Of a DNA stretch of 40,317 nt, positions 23,233-32,066 are shown one piece after another; the first letter of the stretch is position 1; every line of letters starts with the position of its first letter. This DNA is from Psychrobacillus sp. BL-248-WT-3 (GTDB lineage: Bacteria; Bacillota; Bacilli; Bacillales_A; Planococcaceae): NCBI RefSeq assembly GCF_012843435.1, contig NZ_JABAFC010000035.1, positions 1 through 40,317 of the forward strand, given 5' to 3'. The notes below the pieces were generated by a model. The model was not told the origin of the DNA. It ran no database searches and was given only the letters and a program-made list of their open reading frames with translations. Both the position numbers and the translations under genes were made by a program.

Positions 23233-26200
23233 GTGAAAGGTTTAGTGAATTTTGTACTAAAAAATAAGTTAGCGGTATGGTTATTGACTATTATCATTAC
23301 TGTTTCCGGTATTTATTCAGGTACAAGAATGAAGATGGAGACCATTCCAGATATTTCGATCCCATTCTTAATGGTGATGGATGTTTATCCAGGTGCGACT
23401 CCTGAAAAAGTTATGGAAGATATCTCGATGCCTTTTGAGAAAGCGTTAGAAGGACTAGAGGATGTTAAATCGGTATATTCCAATTCCTATTCGAATATGT
23501 CTAATATTCAAGTAGAGTACGAATATGGCACAGACATGGATGAAGCAAAACGCGCATTGGAGTCTGCATTGGATACGATCTCCTTACCTGAAGGAGCAAT
23601 GGAGCCAACTATTACGGCAATAAGCATGAATATGATGCCGGTAGCAGCCCTAAGCGTAAGTAGCACAGAAGAAGATATCGTAGAGCTAACATCGACAGTA
23701 GAAGAAATTTTACTACCGAAAATTGAAAAAATAGATGGTGTTGGGTCTGCTACTATAACAGGCCAGCATATTGAAGAAGTAGAGCTTACATATGACGAAG
23801 CAAAAATGGCCGAACTAGATGTAACTCAAGATACAGTAAAACAAATGATCCAAGCAAGTGATATGGCAGTATCCTTAGGATTGTTTGAATTTGAAGAAGG
23901 CGAGCAGGCAGTAGCGGTTGACGGTAAGTTCATGACAGCCGACGAACTGAAAGAAATGCTTATCCCTGTTACACCTTCTGCTACAAACCCATCTCCTTTT
24001 GTGAAACTTGGAGATATTGCTTCTATAGAAGTAGTTGGTAAAGTAGAATCGGTTTCCCGTACAAATGGGAAAGATGCAATTGCAATCCAAATTGTAAAAA
24101 ATCCAGATGCTAACACTGTAACAGTAGTAAATGCAGTGAAAGATTTAATCGCAGAAGAAGAAAAGAACATTGATGGTTTAGTGATTGACGTTTCCTTAGA
24201 CCAAGGTGCTCCTATTGAAGATTCAGTATTTACAATGGTTGAAAAAGCATTGTTTGGTGGATTAATCGCCGTGCTGATTATTCTATTGTTCTTACGTGAT
24301 TTTAAATCTACAATTATTTCTATTGTGTCTATACCAGTTTCTATTTTTATGGCATTACTGCTATTAAATTGGTTAGATATTACGTTAAATATTATGACAC
24401 TTGGAGCCGTTACCGTAGCAATTGGACGTGTAATCGATGACTCGATTGTTGTTGTAGAGAACATTTATAGACGCCTTCACTTAAAAGGCGAACCATTAAC
24501 AGGCCGTGCCCTTGTTCGTGAAGCAACGATTGAGATGTTCAAACCAATCCTTTCTTCTACATTGGTAACGGTAGCGGTATTTGCTCCATTAATCTTTGTA
24601 GGTGGTATGGTTGGAGAATTGTTCATGCCATTCGCATTAACAATGACATTTGCTCTTGGTGCATCACTGTTAGTAGCAATTACAATTGTACCTGCAATGT
24701 CTCACTTCTTATTTAAGAAGAAATTGTACGCTGAAAAAACAGAGAGTAATCATAAAGAGCAAGGTAAGTTAGCTGGTAGCTATAAAAAAGTTCTAGAGTG
24801 GACATTAAACCACAAAATTATTACTTCCCTTGTATCGGTTGCATTACTAGTAGGTAGCTTGATGCTTACGCCGTTAATCGGTTTCAGTTTCTTGGGTAGT
24901 GAAGAAGAAAAAGTAATGTATTTAACTTACACTCCAAAAGCTGGTGAGCTAAAAGAAGACACATTGGCAAACGTCACTAAAGTTGAAGAAGAGATGCTTA
25001 AACGTAAGGATATTGATATCACTCAAGTATCTATCAACGGTGACGGCGCAAATGACATGACTGCAATGATGGGCGGAGGTTCAGGCGGCGCATTAATGTA
25101 CTTGATCTTTGATGAGGATATGGAAGATTTCCCAGGTGCTCGTGAGGAAATCGAGGAATATGTGTTCAACATTGGTCAAACTGGCGAATGGAAGAGCCAA
25201 AACTTCTCAAGTATGTCCATGTCGACAAATGAAATTAGCTATACATTCTATAGTGAAGATTTAGATAAGTTGAACGAAGCTGTTGCAATGGTTGAAGAAG
25301 TAATGGGAGAAACAAAAGGATTAGAAGATGTTTCTTCGAGTGCTGAAGACAGCTACGTAGAGTATACATTCCAAGTAGCTCAAGATGAATTATTGCAGTA
25401 CGGTTTAACAACTGGTCAAATCGTTGGGATGTTGAGTCCTTCCACTACGGAGGAAGTATTAACGACAGTTGAAAAAGAAGGAAATGATTTAGAGGTTATT
25501 GTACAGCAAGAACAAACAGCAACACCTAAATCGATTGATGATATTTTAGCTAGAGAAGTACCGACAGCAATGGGAACTACAATGCCATTGTCTGAATTAG
25601 TAACAGTAGAAGAGGGTTACGCTCTAAATACGCTTGCTCGTAGTAAAGGTGAATACTATGCTTCTGTATCCGCTACAATTCAAGATGATGATATTTCAAA
25701 AGCATCTGCAGATGTAGATAAAGCGATTGAAAAGCTAGATTTACCTAAAGGCGTTACAGTTGGTGTTGCCGGTGTAACTGCAGATATGAATGAAACATTC
25801 ACTCAGCTTGGAGTAGCAATGCTTGCAGCAATTGCGATTGTTTACTTTATATTAGTAGTAACATTTGGTGAAGGTATTGCACCATTAGCTATCCTATTCT
25901 CATTACCATTCGCAGTAATTGGTTCATTTGCAGGTCTATGGATTGCAAACGAAACAATATCCGTATCTGTTATGATGGGTCTTCTCATGTTGATTGGTAT
26001 CGTTGTCACGAATGCCATTGTATTAGTTGACCGAATCATTCATATGGAACGCGAAGGTATGAATATGCGTGAAGCGATCCTTGAAGCTGGTGCAACTCGC
26101 TTACGTCCTATTCTGATGACAGCTATTGCAACCATTGGGGCACTTGCACCACTTGCAGTTGGATCAGGTGGTGGTGGTTTAATCTCGAAAGGATTAGGTA

Positions 26201-26319
26201 TCACGGTTATTGGTGGTCTAGCAAGTTCTACGCTACTAACATTAATCATCGTTCCAATCGTTTACGAGGTTCTATCGAAGCTATTTAAGAAAAAACGTAA
26301 CGAAGTACAAGATAATTAA
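23233..26319 (+). CDS. RND-family (AcrB/SwrC-like) exporter
   Basis: A 1028-residue RND permease: TM1 near the N-terminus (LAVWLLTIIITVSGIYSG), a large periplasm-type loop, TM2-6 with the proton-relay GRVIDDSIVVVENIYRR in TM4, a second large loop, TM8-12 with a glycine-rich GSGGGGLISKGLG segment, and a basic C-terminus. SwrC/YerP of B. subtilis, a single-membrane RND pump for surfactin-like lipopeptides, is the nearest known type. No adaptor or outer-membrane partner is present, as expected in Firmicutes. GTG at 23233 behind AGGGTAGGTG fits RND N-termini; an ATG at 23197 lies at the predicted transcript start. Confidence 0.9.
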   Translation: MKGLVNFVLKNKLAVWLLTIIITVSGIYSGTRMKMETIPDISIPFLMVMDVYPGATPEKVMEDISMPFEKALEGLEDVKSVYSNSYSNMSNIQVEYEYGTDMDEAKRALESALDTISLPEGAMEPTITAISMNMMPVAALSVSSTEEDIVELTSTVEEILLPKIEKIDGVGSATITGQHIEEVELTYDEAKMAELDVTQDTVKQMIQASDMAVSLGLFEFEEGEQAVAVDGKFMTADELKEMLIPVTPSATNPSPFVKLGDIASIEVVGKVESVSRTNGKDAIAIQIVKNPDANTVTVVNAVKDLIAEEEKNIDGLVIDVSLDQGAPIEDSVFTMVEKALFGGLIAVLIILLFLRDFKSTIISIVSIPVSIFMALLLLNWLDITLNIMTLGAVTVAIGRVIDDSIVVVENIYRRLHLKGEPLTGRALVREATIEMFKPILSSTLVTVAVFAPLIFVGGMVGELFMPFALTMTFALGASLLVAITIVPAMSHFLFKKKLYAEKTESNHKEQGKLAGSYKKVLEWTLNHKIITSLVSVALLVGSLMLTPLIGFSFLGSEEEKVMYLTYTPKAGELKEDTLANVTKVEEEMLKRKDIDITQVSINGDGANDMTAMMGGGSGGALMYLIFDEDMEDFPGAREEIEEYVFNIGQTGEWKSQNFSSMSMSTNEISYTFYSEDLDKLNEAVAMVEEVMGETKGLEDVSSSAEDSYVEYTFQVAQDELLQYGLTTGQIVGMLSPSTTEEVLTTVEKEGNDLEVIVQQEQTATPKSIDDILAREVPTAMGTTMPLSELVTVEEGYALNTLARSKGEYYASVSATIQDDDISKASADVDKAIEKLDLPKGVTVGVAGVTADMNETFTQLGVAMLAAIAIVYFILVVTFGEGIAPLAILFSLPFAVIGSFAGLWIANETISVSVMMGLLMLIGIVVTNAIVLVDRIIHMEREGMNMREAILEAGATRLRPILMTAIATIGALAPLAVGSGGGGLISKGLGITVIGGLASSTLLTLIIVPIVYEVLSKLFKKKRNEVQDN

Positions 26320-26326
26320 ATAAGAG

Positions 26327-26366
26327 AAACGCCTGTGGGATTAAATTCCCACAGGCGTTTTTTTTA
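26327..26366. terminator. Bidirectional terminator after the RND gene
   Basis: A 14-bp stem (AAACGCCTGTGGGA at 26327-26340 with TCCCACAGGCGTTT) around a 6-base loop, with a T8 run on the plus strand and an A-rich flank for the minus strand. Confidence 0.9.
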
Positions 26367-26386
26367 AAACTTAGTTTATCCTTTTC

Positions 26387-26755
26387 TTAAATCCATTCTA
26401 ATATCTCGATACGATTACCAAATGGATCGTTAATATATATGCGATTAGCCCCTGGTAGTTCTGTATCTACTTTAAAGCTTACCTGTTGATCGGTTAAATG
26501 CATTTTTAGCGCTTCAAGGTCTTCAACTTCAAAAGCCGGATGTGCCTTCTTTGCTGGAGAGAAAGGCTCTTCAACTCCGATATGAATTTGATAGCTTCCC
26601 AGCTCGAACCATACGCCACCCTTCTTTTTTAGAAGTGGTGGTTTTTCTATTTCTTTTAATCTTAATATTCCCGTGAAGAAGCTGCGTGCCTCTTCCTCAC
26701 AGCCCTTTGGAGCAGCTAATTGAATGTGATCAATTCTTTTAAATGTAAATGACAT
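26387..26755 (-). CDS. VOC-superfamily (glyoxalase-like) protein
   Basis: A 122-residue VOC/glyoxalase-fold protein: RIDHIQLAAPKGCEEEARSFF at the N-terminus (candidate metal His), VWFELGSYQIHIGVEEPF in the middle, and GANRIYINDPFGNRIEILEWI at the end (Glu candidate). The family covers glyoxalases, dioxygenases and thiol transferases; the substrate cannot be told. The ATG at 26753-26755 follows AAGGGGGTAT; a longer reading to 26827 lacks a ribosome site. Confidence 0.83.
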   Translation of the reverse strand: MSFTFKRIDHIQLAAPKGCEEEARSFFTGILRLKEIEKPPLLKKKGGVWFELGSYQIHIGVEEPFSPAKKAHPAFEVEDLEALKMHLTDQQVSFKVDTELPGANRIYINDPFGNRIEILEWI

Positions 26756-26860
26756 GGTCCATACCCCCTTATGAATTAACTTAATTATAATGTGAATTTT
26801 TTGATAATAAAAATTTATATAAATCATGAAAAGGCATAAGTAATTCTTATGTTAAAAAGG

Positions 26861-27361
26861 TTACATTCGCTCCAATATTTTATTTACCGTATTTTTATTT
26901 CTAGCTGTAGATACCATTTGAAGCTTCTTTTCAAAGAAGGTGTTTGTATATTTAGTTTGATGATAATTTTTAGTATGGTGGATGATCAAGTTTCGATTAT
27001 GTAGGACAATAAAATCATCCTCTACAATTCCCTTTAAAATAGAAAGCTCATCGTTTGTAATTTCTTTTCTTAGAAACATGACGAAGGTTTGGTCATTTAA
27101 GAAAAGTGGATTTTTACTTATTTCCTCCAGTTCTGCTTTGGACCTCACTACAACAGGGATTTCGAAACCATAGGTATTCCTTAATGCTTCTTCTAGTTTT
27201 TCCTCGCTACAACCTTCACTATCAAAAATAACATTTCCCGTTTGAATATACGTACGCACATTTTGAAAGCCTAACTCTTCAAAAAGAAGCTTTAGCGATT
27301 TCATATCTACTTTGTTGAGCTTTCCTAAGTTGATCCCTCTTAATAGAGCTACTGACGACAT
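26861..27361 (-). CDS. DUF1697-family protein
   Basis: A 166-residue protein with the DUF1697 hallmark VALLRGINLGKLNKVDMKSLKLLFEELGFQNVRTYIQTGNVIF (residues 4-46) and a basic closing segment TARNKNTVNKILE. Function is unknown. RBS TGGAGGTCGTAAC. It is divergent from the XRE operon and may share the AT-rich promoter region between them. Confidence 0.85.
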   Translation of the reverse strand: MSSVALLRGINLGKLNKVDMKSLKLLFEELGFQNVRTYIQTGNVIFDSEGCSEEKLEEALRNTYGFEIPVVVRSKAELEEISKNPLFLNDQTFVMFLRKEITNDELSILKGIVEDDFIVLHNRNLIIHHTKNYHQTKYTNTFFEKKLQMVSTARNKNTVNKILERM

Positions 27362-27452
27362 GTTACGACCTCCACTATTTTTACATTAATCATACCTATA
27401 TTTTCTGATTAGTGAAATATGTAATATAATTCTAACAAAATGTAAAAAATAG

Positions 27453-27481
27453 TTTACTTTAAGTAAAAAATATATTACAAT
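27453..27481 (+). promoter_or_regulatory. Promoter with a 15-bp palindrome over the -35
   Basis: TTTACTTTAAGTAAA (27453-27467) is a perfect palindrome around one central base. Its left half is also the -35 (TTTACT), 17 bp from a -10 TACAAT (27476-27481). The transcript would begin about 13 bp before the XRE start codon. A repressor bound here would shut the promoter, most simply the XRE protein itself. Confidence 0.7.
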
Positions 27482-27500
27482 TTGTTTGAGGTGACAGAAC

Positions 27501-27722
27501 ATGGAAAGTAAGAGACGAATAACCAATAGAATTTTAGTATTAAGAGCTGAAAAGGGTCTTTCCCAAAAAGAAGTTGCTGATTTATTGGGAGTAAGCCGGC
27601 AAACAATTATTTCGCTTGAGAAGAACAAGTACAATCCATCGTTAAAGCTAGCCTTTGACATTGCATTGCTATTTGAAGTGGATTTAACGGATGTATTTCA
27701 ATATAAGAAAGAGGGGGAATAG
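27501..27722 (+). CDS. Small XRE-family DNA-binding protein
   Basis: A 73-residue protein, almost only a Cro/C1-type helix-turn-helix (ILVLRAEKGLSQKEVADLLGVSRQTIISLEKNKYNPSLKLAFDIALLFEVDLTDVF). It is of the short type often paired with a membrane protein in Bacillales. It heads a three-gene operon and probably binds the palindrome that covers its own promoter (inference). RBS GAGGTGACAG. Confidence 0.88.
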   Translation: MESKRRITNRILVLRAEKGLSQKEVADLLGVSRQTIISLEKNKYNPSLKLAFDIALLFEVDLTDVFQYKKEGE

Positions 27723-27725
27723 AAA

Positions 27726-28031
27726 GTGACGGAGGTTGTATTTGGTATATTAAGGCTTGTTTATGTAATTATCTTTTTTGGTGCTTGCTATATAAGCTTC
27801 AAATTTGAATGGAGTAGTGAAGGAAAAGATGAAAGGGGTAACGCAATCGCTCACAAATCCTACAGCATCATATTTCCGTTTGCACCCTTTGGATGGTTCA
27901 TGATTGAGCTATATGACTCATATATAAGCGAAATAGGCTATGAATCATATAAGCTAGCAATATGGTTTCTACTCACGGGGTTAATGATTTGGCACGCCAT
28001 TAACATAATCGTTTTAAAAAGAAAGTATTAG
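27726..28031 (+). CDS. Small three-helix membrane protein
   Basis: A 101-residue protein with three hydrophobic segments (about 4-24, 46-62, 76-96) and a polar loop EWSSEGKDERGNAIAHKSY between the first two. It starts at GTG 27726, three bases after the XRE stop. Small membrane proteins with an 'E-x-KDERG' loop commonly follow XRE regulators of this type. I do not recognise a characterised homologue; it may transmit a membrane signal to the regulator (inference). Confidence 0.75.
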   Translation: MTEVVFGILRLVYVIIFFGACYISFKFEWSSEGKDERGNAIAHKSYSIIFPFAPFGWFMIELYDSYISEIGYESYKLAIWFLLTGLMIWHAINIIVLKRKY

Positions 28032-28040
28032 GAGGATACG

Positions 28041-29339
28041 ATGAGCATTTATACGTGGATTGGTATTGGAATTTATGCATTCTTCACCCTACTTCCTCTA
28101 AAGGATGCAAAAAACATAGGCAAATGGGAAATTACATCTATTATTATAAATATGATAGTATTGTTGGCGATTATCCTTGCACATTTATTTTATAGTTTTA
28201 ATATATGGATAGGGATTTTCCTCCTTATAATTCTTGGAATTTTTTTGGACAAAAAAACCTATACGAAAAAAAGGTTAATCATATATGCTTCTATTTTTGT
28301 TGTTATAGGGGGAGTACTATATTGGCTATTAAACGATATTTTGGGAAGTCCTGAGTCTAATACTGTTTTAGAGCATCTTATAGAATATCCCGATACTTCA
28401 TCTCTGTATTTTTCAAAGGATGGTAATGTCCTCATTAGTCACAATGTAGAGGAGGCCAGGCCCCTCGCTAGTGTCGTGAAAATTGTGGTTGCGATGGAAT
28501 ATGCCTTCCAAGTAGAAGAGGGAAAGGTTGATCCTACAACTAGCATAGGTTTAGAGGATTTAGATGTTTATTATATTCCAAAAACCGATGGGGGAGCCCA
28601 TGAAGCCTGGTTAGATAGCTTAGAAACAGAAAAACCAACGCTACAGGAAGTGGCAAAAGGAATGATTAAGTTCAGCTCGAACGCTAACACGGAATATCTC
28701 ATGGAACTGCTCGGGCTAGACGCAATTAACAATAGGCTGGAAGTGTTGGATATTGAGAATCATGAAGAAATCTATCCGATTGTAGGCGCTTTAGCTATAT
28801 CCAGTTACCTTAAGGAAAAGGAAAATCTAAGCAAAAAGGCATTAATAAATAGATTGAATAATATGTCCATGGAAGAATATCGTTCATTAGCTAAAGAAGT
28901 CAGTCAACTGTTAAAATCTAAACAATTCGCAGTAACGGATGTTTCTGATATTTCTATGGACATTCAACGCATATGGTCAGATCGGTTGACTGGAGCTTCT
29001 GCAGAGGCCTACGGAGAAATTGTTTCTCGTATATCGAACAATGAGTTTTCATCAAATGTCACTAGTACTTTAAGAGACATATTGGAGTGGCCTCTCGCCT
29101 ATGAAAGTAATCAGGAAAAGTTTGATCATATCGGTGCCAAGGGAGGTTCGACAGCCTTTGTTTTAAATCAAGTTATTTATGTTGAGACAAAGCAAGGGGA
29201 GCGGATGGAGATGGTAATCATGCTAGATGATTTATCGTTGTTACAAAGCCTTTCTCTGCAAAAAAGTATAGATCACTTCCTATTTAAATTAATAGATGAC
29301 CAGGACTATATAGAGTTAGTGGAAAGCGAGTTGCCATAA
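28041..29339 (+). CDS. Membrane-anchored serine hydrolase, class A beta-lactamase-like
   Basis: A 432-residue protein with four hydrophobic helices in the first 100 residues and then a penicillin-recognising-type domain. All three active-site elements are visible: S144-V-V-K147 (SxxK), S212-S-N214 (SxN), and K367-GGS370 (KTG equivalent). The acyl-enzyme machinery of class A beta-lactamases is therefore intact, though a Glu166 equivalent was not placed. The membrane-embedded N-terminus is unlike secreted beta-lactamases. RBS AGGAGGATAC, 9 bp after the preceding gene. Substrate unknown: beta-lactams, peptidoglycan peptides or D-amino esters are possible. Confidence 0.83.
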   Translation: MSIYTWIGIGIYAFFTLLPLKDAKNIGKWEITSIIINMIVLLAIILAHLFYSFNIWIGIFLLIILGIFLDKKTYTKKRLIIYASIFVVIGGVLYWLLNDILGSPESNTVLEHLIEYPDTSSLYFSKDGNVLISHNVEEARPLASVVKIVVAMEYAFQVEEGKVDPTTSIGLEDLDVYYIPKTDGGAHEAWLDSLETEKPTLQEVAKGMIKFSSNANTEYLMELLGLDAINNRLEVLDIENHEEIYPIVGALAISSYLKEKENLSKKALINRLNNMSMEEYRSLAKEVSQLLKSKQFAVTDVSDISMDIQRIWSDRLTGASAEAYGEIVSRISNNEFSSNVTSTLRDILEWPLAYESNQEKFDHIGAKGGSTAFVLNQVIYVETKQGERMEMVIMLDDLSLLQSLSLQKSIDHFLFKLIDDQDYIELVESELP

Positions 29340-29346
29340 ATGAAAG

Positions 29347-29380
29347 AAGAGTGTCATCCAGGTCTGGAGACACTCTTTTT
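29347..29380. terminator. Bidirectional terminator
   Basis: AAGAGTGTC (29347-29355) pairs with GACACTCTT (29369-29377), with an inner CCAG/CTGG helix and T-rich flanks. It separates the serine hydrolase operon from the converging ykoFEDC operon. Confidence 0.88.
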
Positions 29381-29382
29381 CT

Positions 29383-30138
29383 TTACGGTAGCCACATACT
29401 AGTGCTACAACTAATTAGTAAAACACAAATAAACAAGAACGCTAGTATAAAATCCTTCTTTTCAATAGGCACTTCATGATAAAAGACTTTTCTAGGTTCC
29501 CCCGTAAAGCCTCTTGCTTCCATTGCGAACGCCACTCTTTCAGCCTTACGAACAGCCCCAGAAAGCATAGGGATCAATACGCGACGTAAACCAATCAGTC
29601 TTTTAAAAACATTGGAGTCGTCGCTTAGTCCTCTCAGTTTCTGTACTTGTTGAACTTGTATAAACTCGTCCTTTAAAAGCGGTAAAAATTGATAACCAAC
29701 CATAATACCATAAGCAATTTTAGGAGACAGCTTCAACTGCTGCATTAGACTCCGTATAAATATAATTGGGTCGGTTGTTAGAGCAAATAATAGGCTTAGA
29801 CTAGAAAAGGCCAACACCCGAAAGCTTAAGGATAAGGCGTGGTTCAATTGGCTTTCCGTTATATCGACAGAACCGATGGACCAAAGAACAGTTCCAGTCC
29901 CGCTCTCTGCAAATAGAAGAGTGGTCCAAAGGTAACCAAAAGCTGCGATTACGAAAGGAAGCATCAGCAAGGTCCAGTTTTTCCAGGATATATTGCTTAA
30001 GAATATTTGCATCACCATAATGCTGAACCAAAAAACTAGTGGTGTCCATGGATCGAAAAAGAATGCTAGTGAAAGCATGCAAATCATTACGATCACAAAC
30101 TTAACGGACGGATTCATCCTATGAAGGCTAGCACGCAT
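29383..30138 (-). CDS. ykoC: ECF transporter T component YkoC
   Basis: A 251-residue CbiQ/EcfT-family transmembrane subunit with five hydrophobic helices. It has the two cytoplasmic coupling-helix motifs with an Ala-Arg-Gly type signature (KLRGLSDDS and AMEARGFTGEPR near residues 160-220) that dock to the ATPase. It overlaps ykoD by 11 bp and closes the operon. With YkoE and YkoD it should form the importer for hydroxymethylpyrimidine or thiamine. Confidence 0.9.
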   Translation of the reverse strand: MRASLHRMNPSVKFVIVMICMLSLAFFFDPWTPLVFWFSIMVMQIFLSNISWKNWTLLMLPFVIAAFGYLWTTLLFAESGTGTVLWSIGSVDITESQLNHALSLSFRVLAFSSLSLLFALTTDPIIFIRSLMQQLKLSPKIAYGIMVGYQFLPLLKDEFIQVQQVQKLRGLSDDSNVFKRLIGLRRVLIPMLSGAVRKAERVAFAMEARGFTGEPRKVFYHEVPIEKKDFILAFLFICVLLISCSTSMWLP

Positions 30139-31501
30139 AGACAGGACCTCGCTTAGGAGGAAGTAATTGATGTTCTAGCATTAAATCTTTCTTATCCCAG
30201 AAGCTGGTCGCACTATATTTCCCTGTCACTCCTCCGTTCCTCATCAATAAGATGGAATCAGCTACCTTATACGCAAATTCCATATCGTGGGTAACGATTA
30301 GAAAAGTAGTACCTGCCCTAGAACGCTCATCTACGACTTTTAAAAGTTCTGTCAGATTAGCAGAGTCCTGACCAGAAGTTGGTTCATCCATCAAAATCAC
30401 TTCCCGGTTCTGGCAAAGCATAACGGCTATAGCTAGGCGACGTTTTTGTCCATGGCTGATAGAAAATGGATGGGCCTCAGAGATGCTAGATAAATCAAGT
30501 CGTTCCAGCAATTCTTCTGTGTTTGATCCTCCGCCAAAAGAGACCTCCTCTTTTACTCTTCCTGTAACAAACAAAAATTCTGGTGACTGTGGTACATAGC
30601 CTAACAAGCTTGGCAGGACGTTGCCTTCAGCTGGCAGAACCCCTGAAAGAGCCTTTAATAATGTGGATTTTCCACTGCCGTTTGGTCCCGCTAGTACTGC
30701 GACCTCTCCTTTGTGTAAAGAAAACGAGCTTGGTTGAAGAAAACTATGGGTGCTAACTCCTTCTACTTGTAGGGATAGTTCCTGTTGGACCCTGTTATCC
30801 CGTTTAACATCGTCTATAAGCGAATTTCTGTCTTCTTTTAATCTAATTCGACGATGAAAGAAATCTTCCCAAAGGTCTAGCTTGTGTTCAATTGCTAATA
30901 TCGTTAATCCAGAGCTTTGCTGCAGTGTATCCAACCATTCAATATATTGTTTTGCAGTATAAGGATCTAAGTGCGTAATCGGCTCATCTAACAATAAAAC
31001 CTCTGGCTTCATAATGAGCGCACAAGCCGTGGCGACTCTTTGTTTCATTCCTCCAGAAAGTGACTGAATGATGGAATGTCGATAAGCGGTTAACCTGGTT
31101 GCCTCCAATACTTCTGAAATTCTTGAATCCATGTCCTCTCGCGCCACTAGTAAATTCTCTAAAGTAAAGGCAAGCTCCTCCTCAACGGTTGGCATACAAA
31201 ACTGCGCATCCGGATCCTGAAAGACGGTAGCGATACGATGATTGACCTCGCCTGGTCGATAAGAATCGCTGTCCTTTCCAAAAAGCTCTATTTTCCCGGA
31301 AACTATTCCATCGCAATTGTCAGGGTAGAGGCGGTTACACAAATATAGCAATGTACTTTTCCCACAGCCACTTGGACCGGTAATCACAACACGCTCTCCT
31401 TGTTCAATAGACATCGAAAAATTTGATAATACAGGAACCTCTTCATCAGGAAATGAAAAAGAAACATTTTCGAGACGGATAACATTAGACACGTGCGTCA
31501 C
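30128..31501 (-). CDS. ykoD: ECF transporter ATPase YkoD (two fused ATP-binding domains)
   Basis: A 457-residue protein with two ABC domains in one chain. Domain 1: GPSGCGKST (about 42-50), LSGGMKQRVATACAL, LLLDEPITHLDP. Domain 2: GPNGSGKST, ISHGQKRRLAIAVML, ILMDEPTSGQD (HGQ in place of GGQ in the signature). The duplicated arrangement is typical of YkoD. It overlaps ykoE by 17 bp and ykoC by 11 bp. Confidence 0.92.
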   Translation of the reverse strand: MTHVSNVIRLENVSFSFPDEEVPVLSNFSMSIEQGERVVITGPSGCGKSTLLYLCNRLYPDNCDGIVSGKIELFGKDSDSYRPGEVNHRIATVFQDPDAQFCMPTVEEELAFTLENLLVAREDMDSRISEVLEATRLTAYRHSIIQSLSGGMKQRVATACALIMKPEVLLLDEPITHLDPYTAKQYIEWLDTLQQSSGLTILAIEHKLDLWEDFFHRRIRLKEDRNSLIDDVKRDNRVQQELSLQVEGVSTHSFLQPSSFSLHKGEVAVLAGPNGSGKSTLLKALSGVLPAEGNVLPSLLGYVPQSPEFLFVTGRVKEEVSFGGGSNTEELLERLDLSSISEAHPFSISHGQKRRLAIAVMLCQNREVILMDEPTSGQDSANLTELLKVVDERSRAGTTFLIVTHDMEFAYKVADSILLMRNGGVTGKYSATSFWDKKDLMLEHQLLPPKRGPVYAC

Positions 31502-32066
31502 CTTTTTTAGAGCGTGAAATAGAATATCCTCTTAATGAACCCGTTGCAAGCAAGCCATCAGCTATGGCTTTGCCGCCTACACCAGCAATCAGTGTCCCGC
31601 TAAAAATCCGAACGACAAGCATAAAAAGGACGTACCCAGTAGTATAAACTGTAAATCCTCCTAAAAAATATCCATACACAAAGCTAAAAACTGCAGACCC
31701 TGCACCAGCAAGCATTAATACCCAAAGGTCAAATCGTTTATAGCGGGTAGCTGCGAATACTGCCTCTGCACCCAATCCTTGAATGACACCCGAAAGGATA
31801 AGTCGTGGTCCAACAGCATTACCTAAAAGCACCTCTATTGCGGCTGCAATAGTTTCAGAGATTACAGCAGCTCCTGGTTTGCGAATGATATACATACAGA
31901 TGATAGAAACGATAAACCATACTCCAAAAATCCATTCATATGCGATTGGGCCAATAAACCCTGACCAAATATTTCCTACGTGAAGGAATAGTAAATACAC
32001 AATCCCAAATACTACCGCAAAGATAGACATTAAAATAATCTCTTTTAGCTTCCATGATTTAAGCAT
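31485..32066 (-). CDS. ykoE: ECF substrate-binding S component YkoE
   Basis: A 193-residue membrane protein with about six hydrophobic helices, opening MLKSWKLKEIILMSIFAVVFGIVYLLF, the YkoE pattern. A glycine-rich middle (VLLGNAVGPRLILSGVIQGLGAEAVF) probably lines the substrate site. It is the vitamin-specificity subunit for thiamine or its pyrimidine precursor, and overlaps the YkoF gene by 8 bp. Confidence 0.9.
   Translation of the reverse strand: MLKSWKLKEIILMSIFAVVFGIVYLLFLHVGNIWSGFIGPIAYEWIFGVWFIVSIICMYIIRKPGAAVISETIAAAIEVLLGNAVGPRLILSGVIQGLGAEAVFAATRYKRFDLWVLMLAGAGSAVFSFVYGYFLGGFTVYTTGYVLFMLVVRIFSGTLIAGVGGKAIADGLLATGSLRGYSISRSKKGDARV

Noticed and set aside
23826-24464. Leftward 212-codon open frame inside the RND gene
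   Set aside because: Antisense shadow of a well-supported exporter; composition is low-complexity Ser/Thr/Ile as expected from the opposite strand.
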